Assembly: GCA_027422505.1 (NCBI GenBank)
Contig: JAPQWV010000017.1
Span: 21,267,501-21,331,500, forward strand
Origin: Craterostigma plantagineum
Taxonomy: Eukaryota; Streptophyta; Magnoliopsida; Lamiales; Linderniaceae
DNA: 64,000 nucleotides
Direction of reading: 5' to 3'
Positions 38,989 to 52,042 of this stretch are shown one piece after another. Positions within the stretch are counted from its first letter, which is position 1. The number at the start of each line of letters is the position of its first letter. The notes below the pieces were generated by a model. That model made no database searches, had not been told where the DNA came from, and saw only the letters and a program-made list of their open reading frames with translations. Both the position numbers and the translations under genes were made by a program.

Positions 38989-41900
38989 TAAATGGTATCA
39001 GAGATTGTGTTTGGTGAGATTTGAAGTGGGTGTCTTCCATTGTAGGTGAAGAAAATAGAGTTTGAAGTTGAGAAGGATACCATGGCTACCCAAGGAGGTA
39101 TTTGGGCACCACATGGTGGGCAACCCATATTTGATGGTGAGAGTTATGATTATTGGAGTATTAATGAAGACTCTTTTGATTTCACAAGATTTATGGGAGA
39201 TAGTAGAAGAGGGATATGTGATAAATGAGAAAATAGAAGAGAAGAAAGATGGAAAAGGTAATGTTGTGAAGACTACGGTTTCGGATCCCGACAAGAAGGA
39301 GAATAGAAAGAAGGATGCAAGGGCTCTTTACTTGATTCAAGGAAGTTATCCAACAAGATTTTTCCGAGAATAATCGGGGCTCAAACCTCCAACGAAGCAT
39401 GAGAGATTTTGCAAAAGGAGTTTCAAGGCACCGATAAAGTTAGAACGATAAAGCTCTTAACCTTGAAGAGGGAGTTTCAAAATTTGCAAATGAAGGAGAA
39501 AGAGACGCTACAAGAGTATTTCTCTAAGGTGATTGAGTTTGTGAATCAAATAAAAAATTTGGGTGAAACTTTGAGCGATAAATCGGTGTGTGAGAAGTTC
39601 TTGATTAGTCTTGCTTCCAAGTACGACAACATTGTGGCCGTTATTGAAGAGACGAAAGACCTCTCCACTATTAGCGTGCATGATCTTATGGGCTCTCTTG
39701 AGAGACATGAAGAAAGGTTGAATAGGCATGCAGCCAAGTTCTTGAAAGCGCCTTTCAATCTAAGGTGAATGTGAAAGAGAGTAATAACCAAAGGGCGGCC
39801 AATAATACCTTCCGTGGTGGCTTTAGTGGTGGTAGAGGCTGAGGCCGATTTGGGGGGTAGATTTGGTAGTGGAGGTGGTAGAGGTACCTACCGAAGTGGA
39901 GAAGCTAAGCTATGCAACTTTTGCAAGAAGCCGGGCCATATAGAAAAAGATTGTTGGAACAAGGGGAAGGTTCAATGCTACAATTGCAAGAAATATGGCC
40001 ATAAAGAGAAATTTTGTAGGCTAAAGAATGAATAGCAAGCAAACTACACCGAAGAGAAGAGTCTCGAGAGAAATGATGGAAGCAAATTTTATGCATGCCA
40101 AGCGGCCAATGAGAAGAAGGAAGATGTGTGGTATGTTGATAGTGGATGTAGCAACCACATGACCGGGGATGAGTCGATTTTTTGCAAGCTTGATAGCACC
40201 GCCACTACTCAACTTACGATGGGAAATGGAGCCGTGGTGAAATCTAAGGGGAAAGGCACGATTGCGGTTGCATCGTAGAAGGGAAGGATGCTAATTCATG
40301 ACGTATTGCTAGTGCAGGATTTGGCTCAAAATTTGCTAAGTGTTGGGCAATTGGTTGAGCATGGTCATGCGGTTCACTTCAAGGGTGCAACTTGTAGAAT
40401 ATTTGATAAGGTTGGGAATAAAAGAGAGTTGATGGCCGTAGTGAAGATGGAGAGGAATAGAAACTTCCTTCACGCTCTCAAGCCCGAAAGAAGTGTTGCC
40501 TGGAAGGTTGGTGTGGGTGACGACTCATGGTTATGGCATAAGAGGTATGGTCATTTGAATTTTGAGAGCTTGAAGTTGCTAAGCAATAAGGATATGGTGT
40601 ATGGGCTACCAACTATAGAAGAGAAAGGTGGCGTATGTGAGGCATGTGCTCTTGGAAAGATACATCGAGAATCATTTCCAAAGGCGAAGGCGTGGAGAGA
40701 AAAGACGCCATTAGAGCTTGTTCACACCGATATTTGTGGTCCCATGAGCACACACTCACATGGTGGAAATCGGTATTTCATCACTTTCATCGATGATTCA
40801 AGAATGTTTTGGGTTTATTTTTTCAGGCAAAAGTCGGAAGAGCTTTATGTCTTCAAAAAGTTTCAAAGAATGGTTGAGAGACAAAGCGGTCGGTTGATAA
40901 AGAAGCGATAGAGGTGGTGAGTACAACTCCAAGGAGTTTGAGAAGTTTTGTGAAGATACCGGCTTAGAGAGACAATTGACGATTAGTTTTACACCGGAGC
41001 AAAATGGCGTGGTCGAGAGAAAGAATAGGACCATTGTTGAAATGGCAAGAACCATGATGAATGAAAAGGGATTACCATTGTCTTTTTGGGCGGAAGCTAC
41101 ATATACGGCGGTGTACTTATTGAATAGGTGTCCCACAAAGGCGGTTGAGAACAAGACTCCATTCGAAGCTTGGTCCCGTGGCAAAAAGCCATCGGTGAAT
41201 CACTTGAAGGTGTTCGGGTCCATTTGTTATGCACATGTTCCGAAAGAGTTGAAGAACAAGCTTGAAGACAAAGGTGAGAAGTGCATCTTTGTTGGCTATA
41301 GTATAAAATCAAAGGGCTATAGGCTCTTTAGCTTGAAGAGAAACAAAGTGATAGAAAGCCGAGATGTGATTTTTAATGAGAAGGATCACTGGGATTGGAA
41401 AGGAAAAGGAGTTGAAAGTGTGGCATATCCTATTTAAGATGATGCATAAGAAGGGCTAAGTGGTAGTGGGCACGATATCGAAGAGGAAGAACCATCTCCA
41501 TCTTTCCTACGATAAATATCGGGTCGGCGTCATCACCCCCAAGCTCAACGCCGATAAAATTGAGACCTATGACTGATATTTATGCACATTTCAATTTTGT
41601 TGTTGTTGAACCGGAGAACTTTGAGCAAGCAAGTAGAGAAGAAGTGTGGAGAAATGCTATGGAAGATGAGACAAACATGATTGTGAAAAATGAGACGTGG
41701 GAGTTGGTTGAGAAGCCGAAGGACAAGGATATTGTTGGGTTGAAGTGGTTATACAAGACAAAGACTAACCCGGATGGTTCAGTGCAAAGGCACAGTTGGT
41801 GGCGAAAGGGTACACTCAACAACCCGACAAGTGAGAGTAGCGCACTCTTCGGCGGAGGCCGAATATGTATCGGCAAGTGAAGGTACAAAGCAAGTTGTTT

Positions 41901-42196
41901 GGTTGAGGAAGATTCTAGAGGACATGGGGGAGAAGCAAGACATGCCAACGGTTCTCTTTTGTGACAACAAGTCGGCGATTGCAATGTCGAAGAACTCGGT
42001 GTTCCATAGTCGGACGAAGCGCATCAATCTCAAGCATCATTACATTCGAGAGGCGGTCGAAGACGAAGAAATTGAAATCAAGTATGTGAAGACCGGAGAC
42101 CAATTGGCGGACATCATTACCAAAGCTCTTCCCGGTGACAAGATTATTTATTTTCGAGAATTATTAGGTATGAAGGTTTAAAACATTAAGGGGGAG

Positions 42197-42437
42197 TGTT
42201 GAAATTAATGTTTTATTTGGTAGAAATATTAGACGGGCTTTTATCTCTATTTGTTTTGTCTAAGCCTATTTAGTTATTTAGGTATTTTGTACTAAAACAC
42301 CTATTATGGATGGAAGGAACATGTGAACTTGAGCAGAGGAAAGAAACGGCTGCAACACCTCTTTTCTTCATGTCACTGTTCGATCAGTAAAAATAGAAAA
42401 ACAGAAAATAGTATATTATTGGATGTTAAGGCCAACA
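42197..42437 (+). repeat. 3' LTR of Copia A
   Basis: Preceded by the polypurine tract and followed by TAAAT and then the rest of SABATH intron 1. Confidence 0.95.
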
Positions 42438-43879
42438 TAAATATATATATACAAGAAAAACAGACTTAATATGATTGATTGATTATTCATAAGCCAGAAA
42501 CATGTAATGACACGGACATGCAATGCATAGAATAATCAGCATTCGTAATCCTCGTTTTGTTATCAGAGAAAGGTGATATCGATGACAAAGCCAATCGTCG
42601 AAGAAGCAATAGCAGAGTTGTACGACAACATATCACCAATGAATAGCATATGCATAGCAGAGCTCGATTGTTCTTCAGGGCCAAACACTTTGTTGCCCAT
42701 TAAAGAAGTTGTAAGAATCATCGACGAACTAAGGAAGAAGCACGACCATGAATTGCCTTCACTTAACCTTCACATGAATGATCTTCCAGGAACAGACTTT
42801 AACTGCATTTTCTGCGTGTTATTACCCAATTTTAAAGCCGAATTAAAGAATGAGATGGGATTATCGCCGTCCCATTGCTTTGTGAATGGAGTCCCTGGTC
42901 GTTCTACGGGAGGCTTTTCGTAGAAAAACCATTCATTTTATCCATTCTTCGTATAGCCTCCATTGGCTTTCCAAGGTAAATAATTTAAGTTATAATCTCT
43001 ATTAATGTCTCTTCACCTTATACTTCATTACATACACTGATTCAATAGGTTCCCCATGGGATAGAAATGAACAAGGACAACATTTACATCGCAAGCACGA
43101 GCCCTAGAGGTGTGATTCGTGCTTACTACGAACAGTTTCAGACAGCATGTTTCTAAAGTACCGTTCTGAGGAATTAGTCGATGGTGGGAAAATGGTGCTT
43201 ACTTTTTTGGGAAGAAAAGGCATCTATGGGAGCTCATGGCCTCGGCACTAAGGGAAATGGTGTCCGAGGTATGTCATATATCTACGTAATAATATATCAT
43301 CAAGAATTAAATGTGTCCAATCAACATGCAACATTGATATATTTTTATCTACACATGCAGGGACTGATTGAAGAAGAGAAGCTACACTCATTCAACATCC
43401 CTATGTACAATCCATGCCAGAAAGAAGTGGAGATTGAAGTCATAAAAGAAGGTTCTTTCTACATAAATATGTTGGACACCTCATATATCTAATGGGCAGC
43501 TTGCGGTTATAAGGATGAAGATGGTGGGTACGATGCAGCACAGTGCATGAGATCTGTGTATGAACCATTTCTAGTAGAACAATTTGGACATTCGATAATT
43601 GATAATCTTTTCTTCAAGTATGAGAAACTTCTCGGCGATAGCATGTCGAAAGGAGAAGACAAGACAACGCTTGTCAATGTCACAGTGTGCATGACCAAGT
43701 TGAAGTAATAATTACTCTATCAGCTCATTGGTTAAAAACATTCTAAAGATTGTATTTAAATGGCCCCGTGCCTCTTCGACGTATTACTGTTTTATGTTAT
43801 CTTGTTTGTATATTATTCTTGGTATGTGTTTGTGTGTTCACTCTATTGTTGCCGATTGGTTCGCTTCTTTTAATGTTTG

Positions 43880-44334
43880 TGTTGGCCGGGAAAAGGAAAA
43901 TATATATTCGAAGATTGTGTAGCACACAATTTACTTAAAATAGATTCGCTCCCTCACGTATGTGCTGGAGGTTTTAGTGAGCGTCTATTTGGTAGGATAC
44001 TTCGAAAAACTTGGCGTTCGTTTAGCACAAAAACGATACCGACTACGAACGGAATAAGAACGATAGCAGAGACAATATTTTAGGTGTTAGTTTATTTATT
44101 TTCTTGTGTGTTTTTTTCTTAGGCCTAATGACCCTATTTATAGCCAAAAATTTGTAATATGTTTTTTTAATTACGTGACATACTCATTTGAGGAATGGTT
44201 TAAACCACTCCATCAAACCACTCCAAAAATCACTCAAAAAATCACTCCAAAAACCACTCCAAAAATCACTCAAAAAACCAACTTCTCCTCATTCACCTAA
44301 TTTATAAAATTAACATAATATAAATTATCTAACA
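43880..44334 (-). repeat. 3' LTR of Copia B
   Basis: 455 bases; includes a tandem run of 12-base units (cactccaaaaat) at about 44208-44282. A short segment near 43970 differs in sequence from the partner LTR. Confidence 0.93.
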
Positions 44335-47300
44335 ATCCCCACATGAATGAGAATTAGTTGGTTAATGTTTCTGCTAATCTAATGATACTCTGCATAGAGC
44401 ATAGTATGTTTACCATTTGAACTTCCTCCTTGTATGCACGCTTGGTTTACTGCAGTCCAATAGAACATGATGTCTTTGAACTGTCCCGCTTTTCGTGTAA
44501 ACGAACCCACGTACAATACACAGAGACCATTTTTCTCTTGTTCCGTTCTCATGGTTTTGTCCATTACGGCCATGGACACGTCCTGATTCTGCGAGGGTTT
44601 ATAAAGAACTAAGCCTTTCAGTTGTCCTTTGAAGCGGCCCCACTTCTCCCTAACATAGGTGACTTCTCACATCGCGAGTATTTTCTATCAATACTCTATG
44701 ATAGTCATAAAGCATCATAATGCTAGCCTTTTCCGTCATCACTGTTTCTTGACAGGAATGAGCGGGGCTTTCCCCCACAGTGATACCAAGTCCTAAGATT
44801 AGGTTGTCCCTTTGAACCTAGATCTTGGGATCTCCAGTCATATAGGTAGGGCTTTCCTTCTTAGCACTTCTATACTTTACGGCTTTAAGCCCATCACTTT
44901 CGTCAACCTTTCAACCGCATCTCTATTTAACCCTTTGGTTAGCGGATCCGCAATGTTATCCGTAGATTTCACATAATCAATCGAGATAACCCCAGTTGAG
45001 AGCAGTTGCCTAATGGTATTATGTCGACGATGTATGTGTCTCGACTTATCATTATACATAGTACTTTGCTCGTCCAATCGCCGATTGACGATCACAGTGT
45101 ATGCATATAGGCGGCACATGCTTTTCTCATTTAGGGATATCCTCTAAGAAATGGCGTAGCCATTCATCTTCTTCTCCACATTTATCCAAGGCAAAGAACT
45201 CGGATTCCATAGTGGATCTTGCTATAACTGTTTGTTTCGAGGATTTCCACGACACAGCAGCTCCAGCGAGTGTAAACATATAGCCGCTTGTGCTCTTAGA
45301 ATCCTTCATGTCGGATATCCAGTTCGCATCTCTGTGGCCTTCTAACACAGCCGGATATCGACCAAAGTGCAATCCATAGTCTCGAGTATACCTTAAGTAT
45401 CTCAAATCCGTATTATAGCGGGCCAATGATCCACACTTGGATTGCACGTGTATGAACTCAGTTTGCTTATAGCATAAGCAATATCTGGCCTAGTACAACT
45501 CATTAGATACATCAATCTTCCGATAATACGGGAGTATTCTACTTGAGCAATAGCCTCGCCGCGATTTTTCTACAAATGAACGCTTCGATCTAATGGCGTT
45601 CTATCAACACCAGAATCACCCTTGCAGAATTTATCGAGAATTTTGTCTACGTAATGAGCTTGGCTCAAAACAAGACCGTTACTCGTTCTTAAGATTTTAA
45701 TTCCTAAATCACGTCCGCAAGTCCCATATCATTCATGTCAAATTTCGAATTTAACATATCCTTGGTAGACTTGACCATTTGATGTTACTACCAATAGTGG
45801 GTATGTCGTCTACATACAGACATAAAATGACATAGTCATCGCCTGTTTCTTTTGAGTAAACGCATTTATCGTTCTCATTGATTTTAAAGCCGTAGTCGAT
45901 CATCGCGTGATCAAACTTTTCGTGCCACTTTTTAGGGGCTTGTTTCAAACCATTCAAAGATTTGATCAATCTGCAGACTTTCTTTTCGGTTCCAGGAGCA
46001 CGAAAACCTCGGGTTGCTCCATATAAACTTCTTCATCTAATTCACCGTTTAAGAAAGCTGTTGACATCCATTTGATGTACTTCCAAATTTCTTAAGGACC
46101 GATAACGAGTATCATCCTTATCGAATTTATTCTCGTCACGGGAGAATATGTGTCAAAGTAATCTAAGCCTTTTCGTTGCTTGTATCCTTTGATAACAAGT
46201 CTAGCTTCATACTTTTCCACAGATCCATCTGGTCTCATTTTTCTTTTAAAAATCCATTTTGATCCTAAAGGTTTACATCCCTTTGGGAGATCAACTAACT
46301 CCCATGTATGATTCTGCAAAATAGAATCAATCTCGCTATTTATGACTTCTTTCCATAAAGGCCCACGGAGCTCACTGCCTCGTCATAAATCAGTGGTTCC
46401 TTTTCAATCAAATATGTAACGAAGTCGTCACCAAAAGATTTCTCTATTCGGGCACGCTTGCTTCGTCTCGGTTCAATCTCATGAAGCGTACTACGAATCA
46501 CAGTTTCTATTTCATCTCGTTTAGATGTACCGGATCCATCATCGAATTTACAAGGAAATATATTTTCAAAGAAATATGCGTTCCTTGATTCCATTACCGT
46601 GTTCTTGTGTATATCCGAAATTTTCGAATCATAGACAAGAAACCGATATGCCGTACTATTGTGTGCATATCCTATGAAAATACAGTCCACCGTTTTGGGA
46701 CCAATTTTCACCCAAAAGGCGTAGGTACAGCTACCTTCGCCAAACACCCCCACATTCGCAAATGTTGGTACGAAGGCGTCTTTTCTTTCCATAACTCATA
46801 TGGAATTTTATTCATTTTCTTTCGAGGTATCCTATTTAATAGGTAATTACTTGATAAGATAGCTTCGCCCCACATATTAGGCGGTAGACCTGAACTCAGT
46901 AACATCGCATTCATCATTTCTTTTAATGTGCGATTCTTTCGTTCAGCAACTCCGTTTGATTGAGGTGAATACGGGGCGGTTACTTCATGAACGATACCAC
47001 AAAAGCTCCCAATTGGTGCTTCGTATTCCCTACCCCGATCACTTCTCAATCTTTTAATTTTCTTGCCGAGTTGCGTTTCAACTTCGGTTTTGTAGAGAAC
47101 AAATTTCTCTAATGCTTCGTCTTTGCTCTTAAGCAAATAAACATAGCAATATTTGGTGCAATCGTCAATAAATGTTATAAAATATTTATTGCCACCACGT
47201 GTTTGAACGTATTTCAAATCACATAAGTCGCTATGAATCAATTCAAGCGGTTCGGTACTTCTTGCTACCGAGGGAAATGATGATCTCGTCATTTTTGCTT

Positions 47301-48855
47301 CAACGCAAATTTCACATTTATGTTTCGAATTAATTTCGAATGTTGGAATGTGGCCTATGTTAATTAATCGACGTATCGATTCAAAATTAACGTGACCTAA
47401 TCTACCGTGCCATAAATTGGAAGATTCAAGCAAGTAAACGGAAGAACGTTTTCATTCTCATTTACAATAGTCATTACATTCAGCTTGAACAAACCATCAC
47501 AGGCATAGCCTTTACCAACAAACACACCCGACTTAGACAATATCACTTTGTCAGATTCAATAACAATACGAAAACCGTGCTTGTTCAACAAGAATCGCGA
47601 AGTTAGATTTTTTCGTATCTCCGGAACGTACAACACATCTTTCAGCGTCAATAATTTTCCGGAAGTCATTTTGAGCAGCACGCTTCCTTTTCCCTCGACG
47701 GTAGCAGCAACCGAGTTGCCCATGTGGATCTTTTCTCCTTCAACCGGCTCACAGGTAGAGAAGAATCTACGGTTCGTGCACACATGCCGTGTAGCACCGG
47801 TATCGATCCGCCATTCTTGTGGATTCGACCCAATCATGTTTACCACCGAAACTACAGCAACAAGATCTAAATCATTGACACCCTTAGTGATGTCTTTTAC
47901 CATGTTCGCTTCGTTGTTCCTTTTAGGGAAACGACAGTCCTACGACTTATGGCCCAATTTCCCGCAGTTGAAGCATTTTCCCTTGAACTTATAGATCGGC
48001 TTTGACACGCCTCCGGTCGCTCCAAGTTTTGCCTTGGTTTTAACCGGGCCTTTGCCCTTTTTGGAGCCATGCTCCACCACGTTTACCTTTGGTTCGGATG
48101 AGTTTGACACTCTCTTCTCCGACCGCTTGTTGTCTTCGATTCGAAGTCTGACAATCAAGTCCTCCAAAGACATCTCCTTGCGCTTATGCTTGAGATAGTT
48201 TTTGAAGTCTTTCCAGCTTGGGGGCAGCTTCTCAATGATAGCCGCAACTTGGAACGATTCGCTCAGAACCATTCGTTCTGCATGGATCTCGTGCAAAATC
48301 AATTGGATCTCTTGCACTTGACTAACCACAGTCTTGGAATCGACCATCTTATAATCAAGGAACCGTCCGACAACAAATTTCTTTGTGCCGGCATCCTCAG
48401 TGTTATATTTCCGGTCTAACGGTTCCCACAATTCCTTAGCCGTAGCGACCGCACCATACACGTTGTCCAGAGTATCGCTTAGGGCATTCAGAATATAATT
48501 ACGACATAGGAAATCAGAGTGTTTTCATGCATCAACAGCGATCACGACCTCAGCGTTCGTCTCGCCGTCGTTCACCTTAGGCTCGACCTCTTTCAGGTAG
48601 TTGGCCATTCAGCGTAGTGAGATAAAAGAGCATCTTTTGCTGCCATCTCTTGAACGTCGAGGCTGTCCCCATAAATTTCTCCGGTTTCTCCCGGTGGTTG
48701 ACTGGTACGTTTGGCTTTGTAACCACAGGTATGGCAGTGGAGATAAAAGTAGTAGGGAGAAAGTCAATGTTTTCTTCGTTTCTCGTAGATTCTTGGTCGT
48801 TGAGGAAGTCCACGTAGTCTGACATCTTTGCGGGATCGTCGCTCTATTTTAAGAT

Positions 48856-49307
48856 TGTTGGCCGGGAAAAGGAAAAATATATATTCGAAGATTGTGTAGC
48901 ATACAATTTCCTTAAAATAGATTCGCTCCCTCACGTATGTGCTAGAGGTTTGTCCATTTCACAGGATACTTCGAAAAAACTTGGCGTTTGTTTAGCACAA
49001 AAACGACACCGACTACGAACGGAATAACAACGATAGCAGAGACAATATTTTAGGTATTAGTTTATTTATTTTCTTGTGTGTTATTTTCTTAGGCCTAATG
49101 ACCCTATTTATAGCCAAAAATTTGTAATATATATATTTTTTAATTACATGACATACTCATTTGAGGAATGGTTTAAACCACTCCATCAAACCACTCCAAA
49201 AATCACTCAAAAAATCACTCCAAAAACCACTCCAAAAATCACTCAAAAAACCAACTTCTCCTCATTCACCTAATTTATAAAATTAATATAATATAAATTA
49301 TCTAACA
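48856..49307 (-). repeat. 5' LTR of Copia B
   Basis: 452 bases, partner of 43880-44334, with the same tandem 12-base units at about 49180-49256. Outer flank GTTTG. Confidence 0.93.
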
Positions 49308-50706
49308 GTTTGTGTGTGTGGAACATGTGGTGTTTATTAAATCAATTTATTTCTAATCTTTTAATTGGGGGATACATTTGCCATATATGGATCTGCGTTT
49401 TTATATTGAAAGAGAGCCATAAATACTTCGAAGTTCAAGTATTGTATAACGTTCAGCAAACTAACAGTCCTACGAAATAATATATATGCAACTTTTATCT
49501 AGTTTTAATCTGCTATAAGGGTGGAATATGGCCTGCTAGTTTAATTTTATTTCGCAAGTCCAACTAGAGAAATCTGAATGATCAGTTAGTGTGATAAAAC
49601 GTTATTCGTTAATTATCATTGGTATCACATTAGAAATTGAAGAAAAAAATTATTACACATGCATATTTTACCAAATTCAGATATTTCTAATTTAGTATGA
49701 GATGTGCGGTGGCTCGCACGTTTATTTCTGATATATTGATTGATGGGTACGCAAAAATTTACGAAACTGAATTACAAATTTGTATTTCTAAAATGTTGAT
49801 CGTAGACAGACGGATATATTATTATGCATCGAGACAGTCAGTTTCCTCAACTGCGACTAACACGACATTGCATTATTTTGGACGACGACTTTTGGAATAA
49901 ATTAGACCAATGTGTCCGAGGAAAAATAATGTAAAACGTGTTATCGATATATTTCACACAGTTTTTGCATGATTCGGATTGCGCGTACATTCTATATCTT
50001 ACGGCCTTTGTTGTCTGCTAAAATGATTTATTTAAAGGCTAGTTTGTTACCTGCAGATCAATATTAGTCTGCATGCCTAAGTTTTACCAATATAGAGCAC
50101 TGGCCTTGCATTTACCAACAACTTTTTTTTGTCTACTTCTGAAGTAAGATTTTTACACACTTGAATCTATATCAATGTCCTCCCCACTTTAATTGTTTAT
50201 ACCTGATCAGCACAGCTTAATTTAGATCTATATCAATGTTCTCCCCACTTCAATGAAGACGAAAAGGGTTTGTAGCTAATTGCTTTTACTCATTAAAGGT
50301 AACAGTTATTATTCGCTTTTCACGATATATCCTTTTATTGACGTAATAGGGTTTGTACTTTGTAGATTCAGGAATGACGTAACTATTGAAAGGGAATTTC
50401 ACTAAAATGAAATACAATAAACGATGGTCGAATTTTTGGTTCATGACTTAAACGTGGTGCATATCATTAGGACATGGTTCACTATGCGTTCGTGTACGAT
50501 AATTTCCAGCCACACATACGTTCTCCGACATACGATGATATGCGCATGTGAAAAAAGATCAAATTTAATAATAAATCGAATGATAAATACAGTCGTCGTG
50601 GCAGCAAGATATTTATGCATGTTGGCCCCTATTATAGAGCTATCGACGATGATATGCTCATTCATTCTTTTATACAAAGCTAGAAAAAGAAAGAGTTCAA
50701 GAAATT
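49308..50706. other. Gene-free spacer upstream of the second SABATH copy
   Basis: AT-rich. A direct repeat of about 30 bases (atctatatcaatgt then ctccccactt) occurs at about 50164 and 50228. No gene or element recognised; it probably includes the SABATH-2 promoter. Confidence 0.45.
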
Positions 50707-50781
50707 ATGGAAGTTTCGCATGTGCTTCACATGAATGGCGGTCAGGGAAAGACCAGCTACGCAAGCAATTCTTTACTGCAG
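50707..50781 (+). pseudogene. Exon 1 of a second SABATH methyltransferase copy (fragment)
   Basis: 75 bases encode MEVSHVLHMNGGQGKTSYAS then NSLLQ and end at a GTATAT donor, in the same length and phase as exon 1 at 38653-38727, with only a few base differences. The HMNGGxGxTSYAxNS block is the N-terminal SABATH signature. No further SABATH exon is found up to the window end because the following 13 kb is nested transposons. Exon 2 may lie beyond 64 kb or be lost. The intron opens with a TATG microsatellite (about 50783-50820). Confidence 0.85.
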
Positions 50782-51566
50782 GTATATGTATGTACGTATG
50801 TATGTATGTATGTATGTATATTTATATAAGTAAAATGACTCTACATGATTATTCATAGCCAAAAACTAAGAATAACATAAACATGAATGGGTAAGTATAA
50901 CAGTATTCTTAATACTTTGTGTTGGACTGTTATTTTCAAGTACATGATATGTCTGTGTGTGAGAACGATCTGTGGATTTTGGGGCTGAATATTTTTTTAT
51001 GTGAGATCTAAATGAGGAGAACAAAAAAATAGCTTGCATTTTTTGAGGAGAATTTTTTAACTATCACTTGCAGATTTTCTGCTCTCTCTTTCTTTTATTT
51101 TTTACTTCTCTCTATATCAATTCACAAAACGTATGATGCTAATTTATGATGCTACTATAAGACAAATGGAGAGGAAAAGTCAAACAATTAGTTTCCTTTC
51201 TTTGATCCGATCTTCGTTGGCAGATTTTCCTTCATGCGCATGTAATTTGTTCGGCGGAGCAGACTCTTTGTCTTTTTTGTTTTCTTCCTTAGATTTGCTT
51301 GACTTGTATTCTCAAAAATTTCGTGATTTTTTTACTATTCTAATAGTATTCGAATATTTGTATTAGAATTACTTATTCGAACTTATATGATTTTTTTTTC
51401 TTTTTCTTTTTTAACTTTTTTTTTTACTTTGAGCTTATTCAATAAATTCCTCCGTTAAGCTCAAAGCCTTTCGATCTTCCATCCCGAACACCCACTTCAA
51501 ATTTTCAAACGTACCTGTTGGTAACGGCTTTGTGAAAATATCTGCAACCTGATCGAGACTCGCTAC

Positions 51567-52042
51567 TGTGGAAATTATTAGGTCTGAGTTTCGCCTCTGT
51601 TCTCGCTTCTAGTTTTTGTGTCGAGCAGAGAGTAAAGAAAATACAGTTTTATTTCATACTGAAAATTATCAGAGAGTTCACAAAGAAGACGCGGGCACCT
51701 ATATATATACAATATTCTTGGGCTTAAAATAAAGTCGGCCCAATCAGCCCATTATCTAATTAACCCGCTAATTGAAATAAACAATTATATAACAGAATAG
51801 TTCTCTGATGAGGGTCACAGTCGTGACTCTCAGTGTAGCAGCCCGTGATGCTTGGCAGTAAGTCCTCTGCTGAGGGTCACGGCCGTGACCCTCAATGTAT
51901 CTGCCCGTGATGCTTGACAGTAGGTCCTCTGATGAGGGTCACGACCGTGACCCTCAGTGTAGCAAGCCGTGACGCGAGTTTCTTATGAAACAGAGCAACT
52001 ATCTCGGTTCGGCTACCAGGCTAGCTAGTATATATCTCAATA
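51567..52042 (-). repeat. 3' LTR of Copia D with palindromic triplet array
   Basis: On the plus strand runs TGTGGAAA...TCTCAATA, so the element's own termini are TA...CA rather than TG...CA. Contains three palindromic units of the form GAGGGTCAC-GGCC-GTGACCCTC at about 51815, 51877 and 51939, spaced 62 bases, with substitutions mainly at the central CpG sites. Confidence 0.92.

Larger units (their letters stand above)
38748..42437 (+). mobile_element. Copia LTR retrotransposon A with reverse-transcriptase deletion
   Basis: Complete termini: LTRs 38748-38988 and 42197-42437 (241 bases each, TGTTGAAA...GGCCAACA), target duplication TAAAT at 38743-38747 and 42438-42442, primer-binding site TGGTATCAGAG at 38993, polypurine tract ttaagggggag before the 3' LTR. 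Order on the plus strand: gag (about 39060-40035, broken; two CCHC knuckles CNFCKKPGHIEKDC and CYNCKKYGHKEKFC), protease (WYVDSGCSNHMTG, about 40130), integrase (HKRYGHLNFESL; HTDICGP; about 40530-41400), the first part of reverse transcriptase (to NPDGSVQRH, about 41790), then RNase H (DNKSAIAMSKNSVFHSRTK; ADIITKALPG). The catalytic palm of reverse transcriptase (YVDD) is absent. Multiple frameshifts; not autonomous. By eye the LTRs differ at about eight positions. Confidence 0.95.
38653..43708 (+). pseudogene. SABATH carboxyl methyltransferase pseudogene, intron 1 holding a Copia element
   Basis: SABATH enzymes transfer methyl from S-adenosylmethionine to the carboxyl of salicylate, benzoate, jasmonate or similar acids. 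Exons: 38653-38727 (MEVSQVLHMNGGLGKTSYAS...Q), 42567-42975, 43049-43268, 43361-43708. Family blocks seen: ELDCSSGPNT (SAM-binding), LNDLPG-like [49 protein letters not shown] and, at the end, NVTVCMTKLK. Defects are clear. Near 42898 the frame shifts between VPG and SFYGRLF, and again before RKTIHFIHSSYS. Exon 3 shifts after YYEQFQ and again before [14 protein letters not shown], with codons lost. Exon 4 has an in-frame TAA after INMLDTSYI at about 43491. A 3.7-kb Copia insertion sits 20 bases into intron 1. No functional protein is expected. Confidence 0.92.
43880..49307 (-). mobile_element. Copia LTR retrotransposon B, full length but decayed
   Basis: LTRs 43880-44334 and 48856-49307 (TGTTGGCC...TCTAACA on the plus strand) with target duplication GTTTG at 43875-43879 and 49308-49312. 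Reading on the minus strand: gag from 48825 (MSDYVDFLNDQES) with a zinc knuckle [11 protein letters not shown] near 47970; protease [10 protein letters not shown] near 47810; integrase ([40 protein letters not shown]) about 47430-46700; reverse transcriptase from about 46319 (GSKWIFKRK), with a YVDD motif near 45810; RNase H 45447-44880 ending ADPLTKGL. Polypurine tract attcatgtggggat abuts the 3' LTR (about 44335-44350). Several frameshifts separate the domains. It sits 170 bases downstream of the SABATH pseudogene. Confidence 0.95.
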
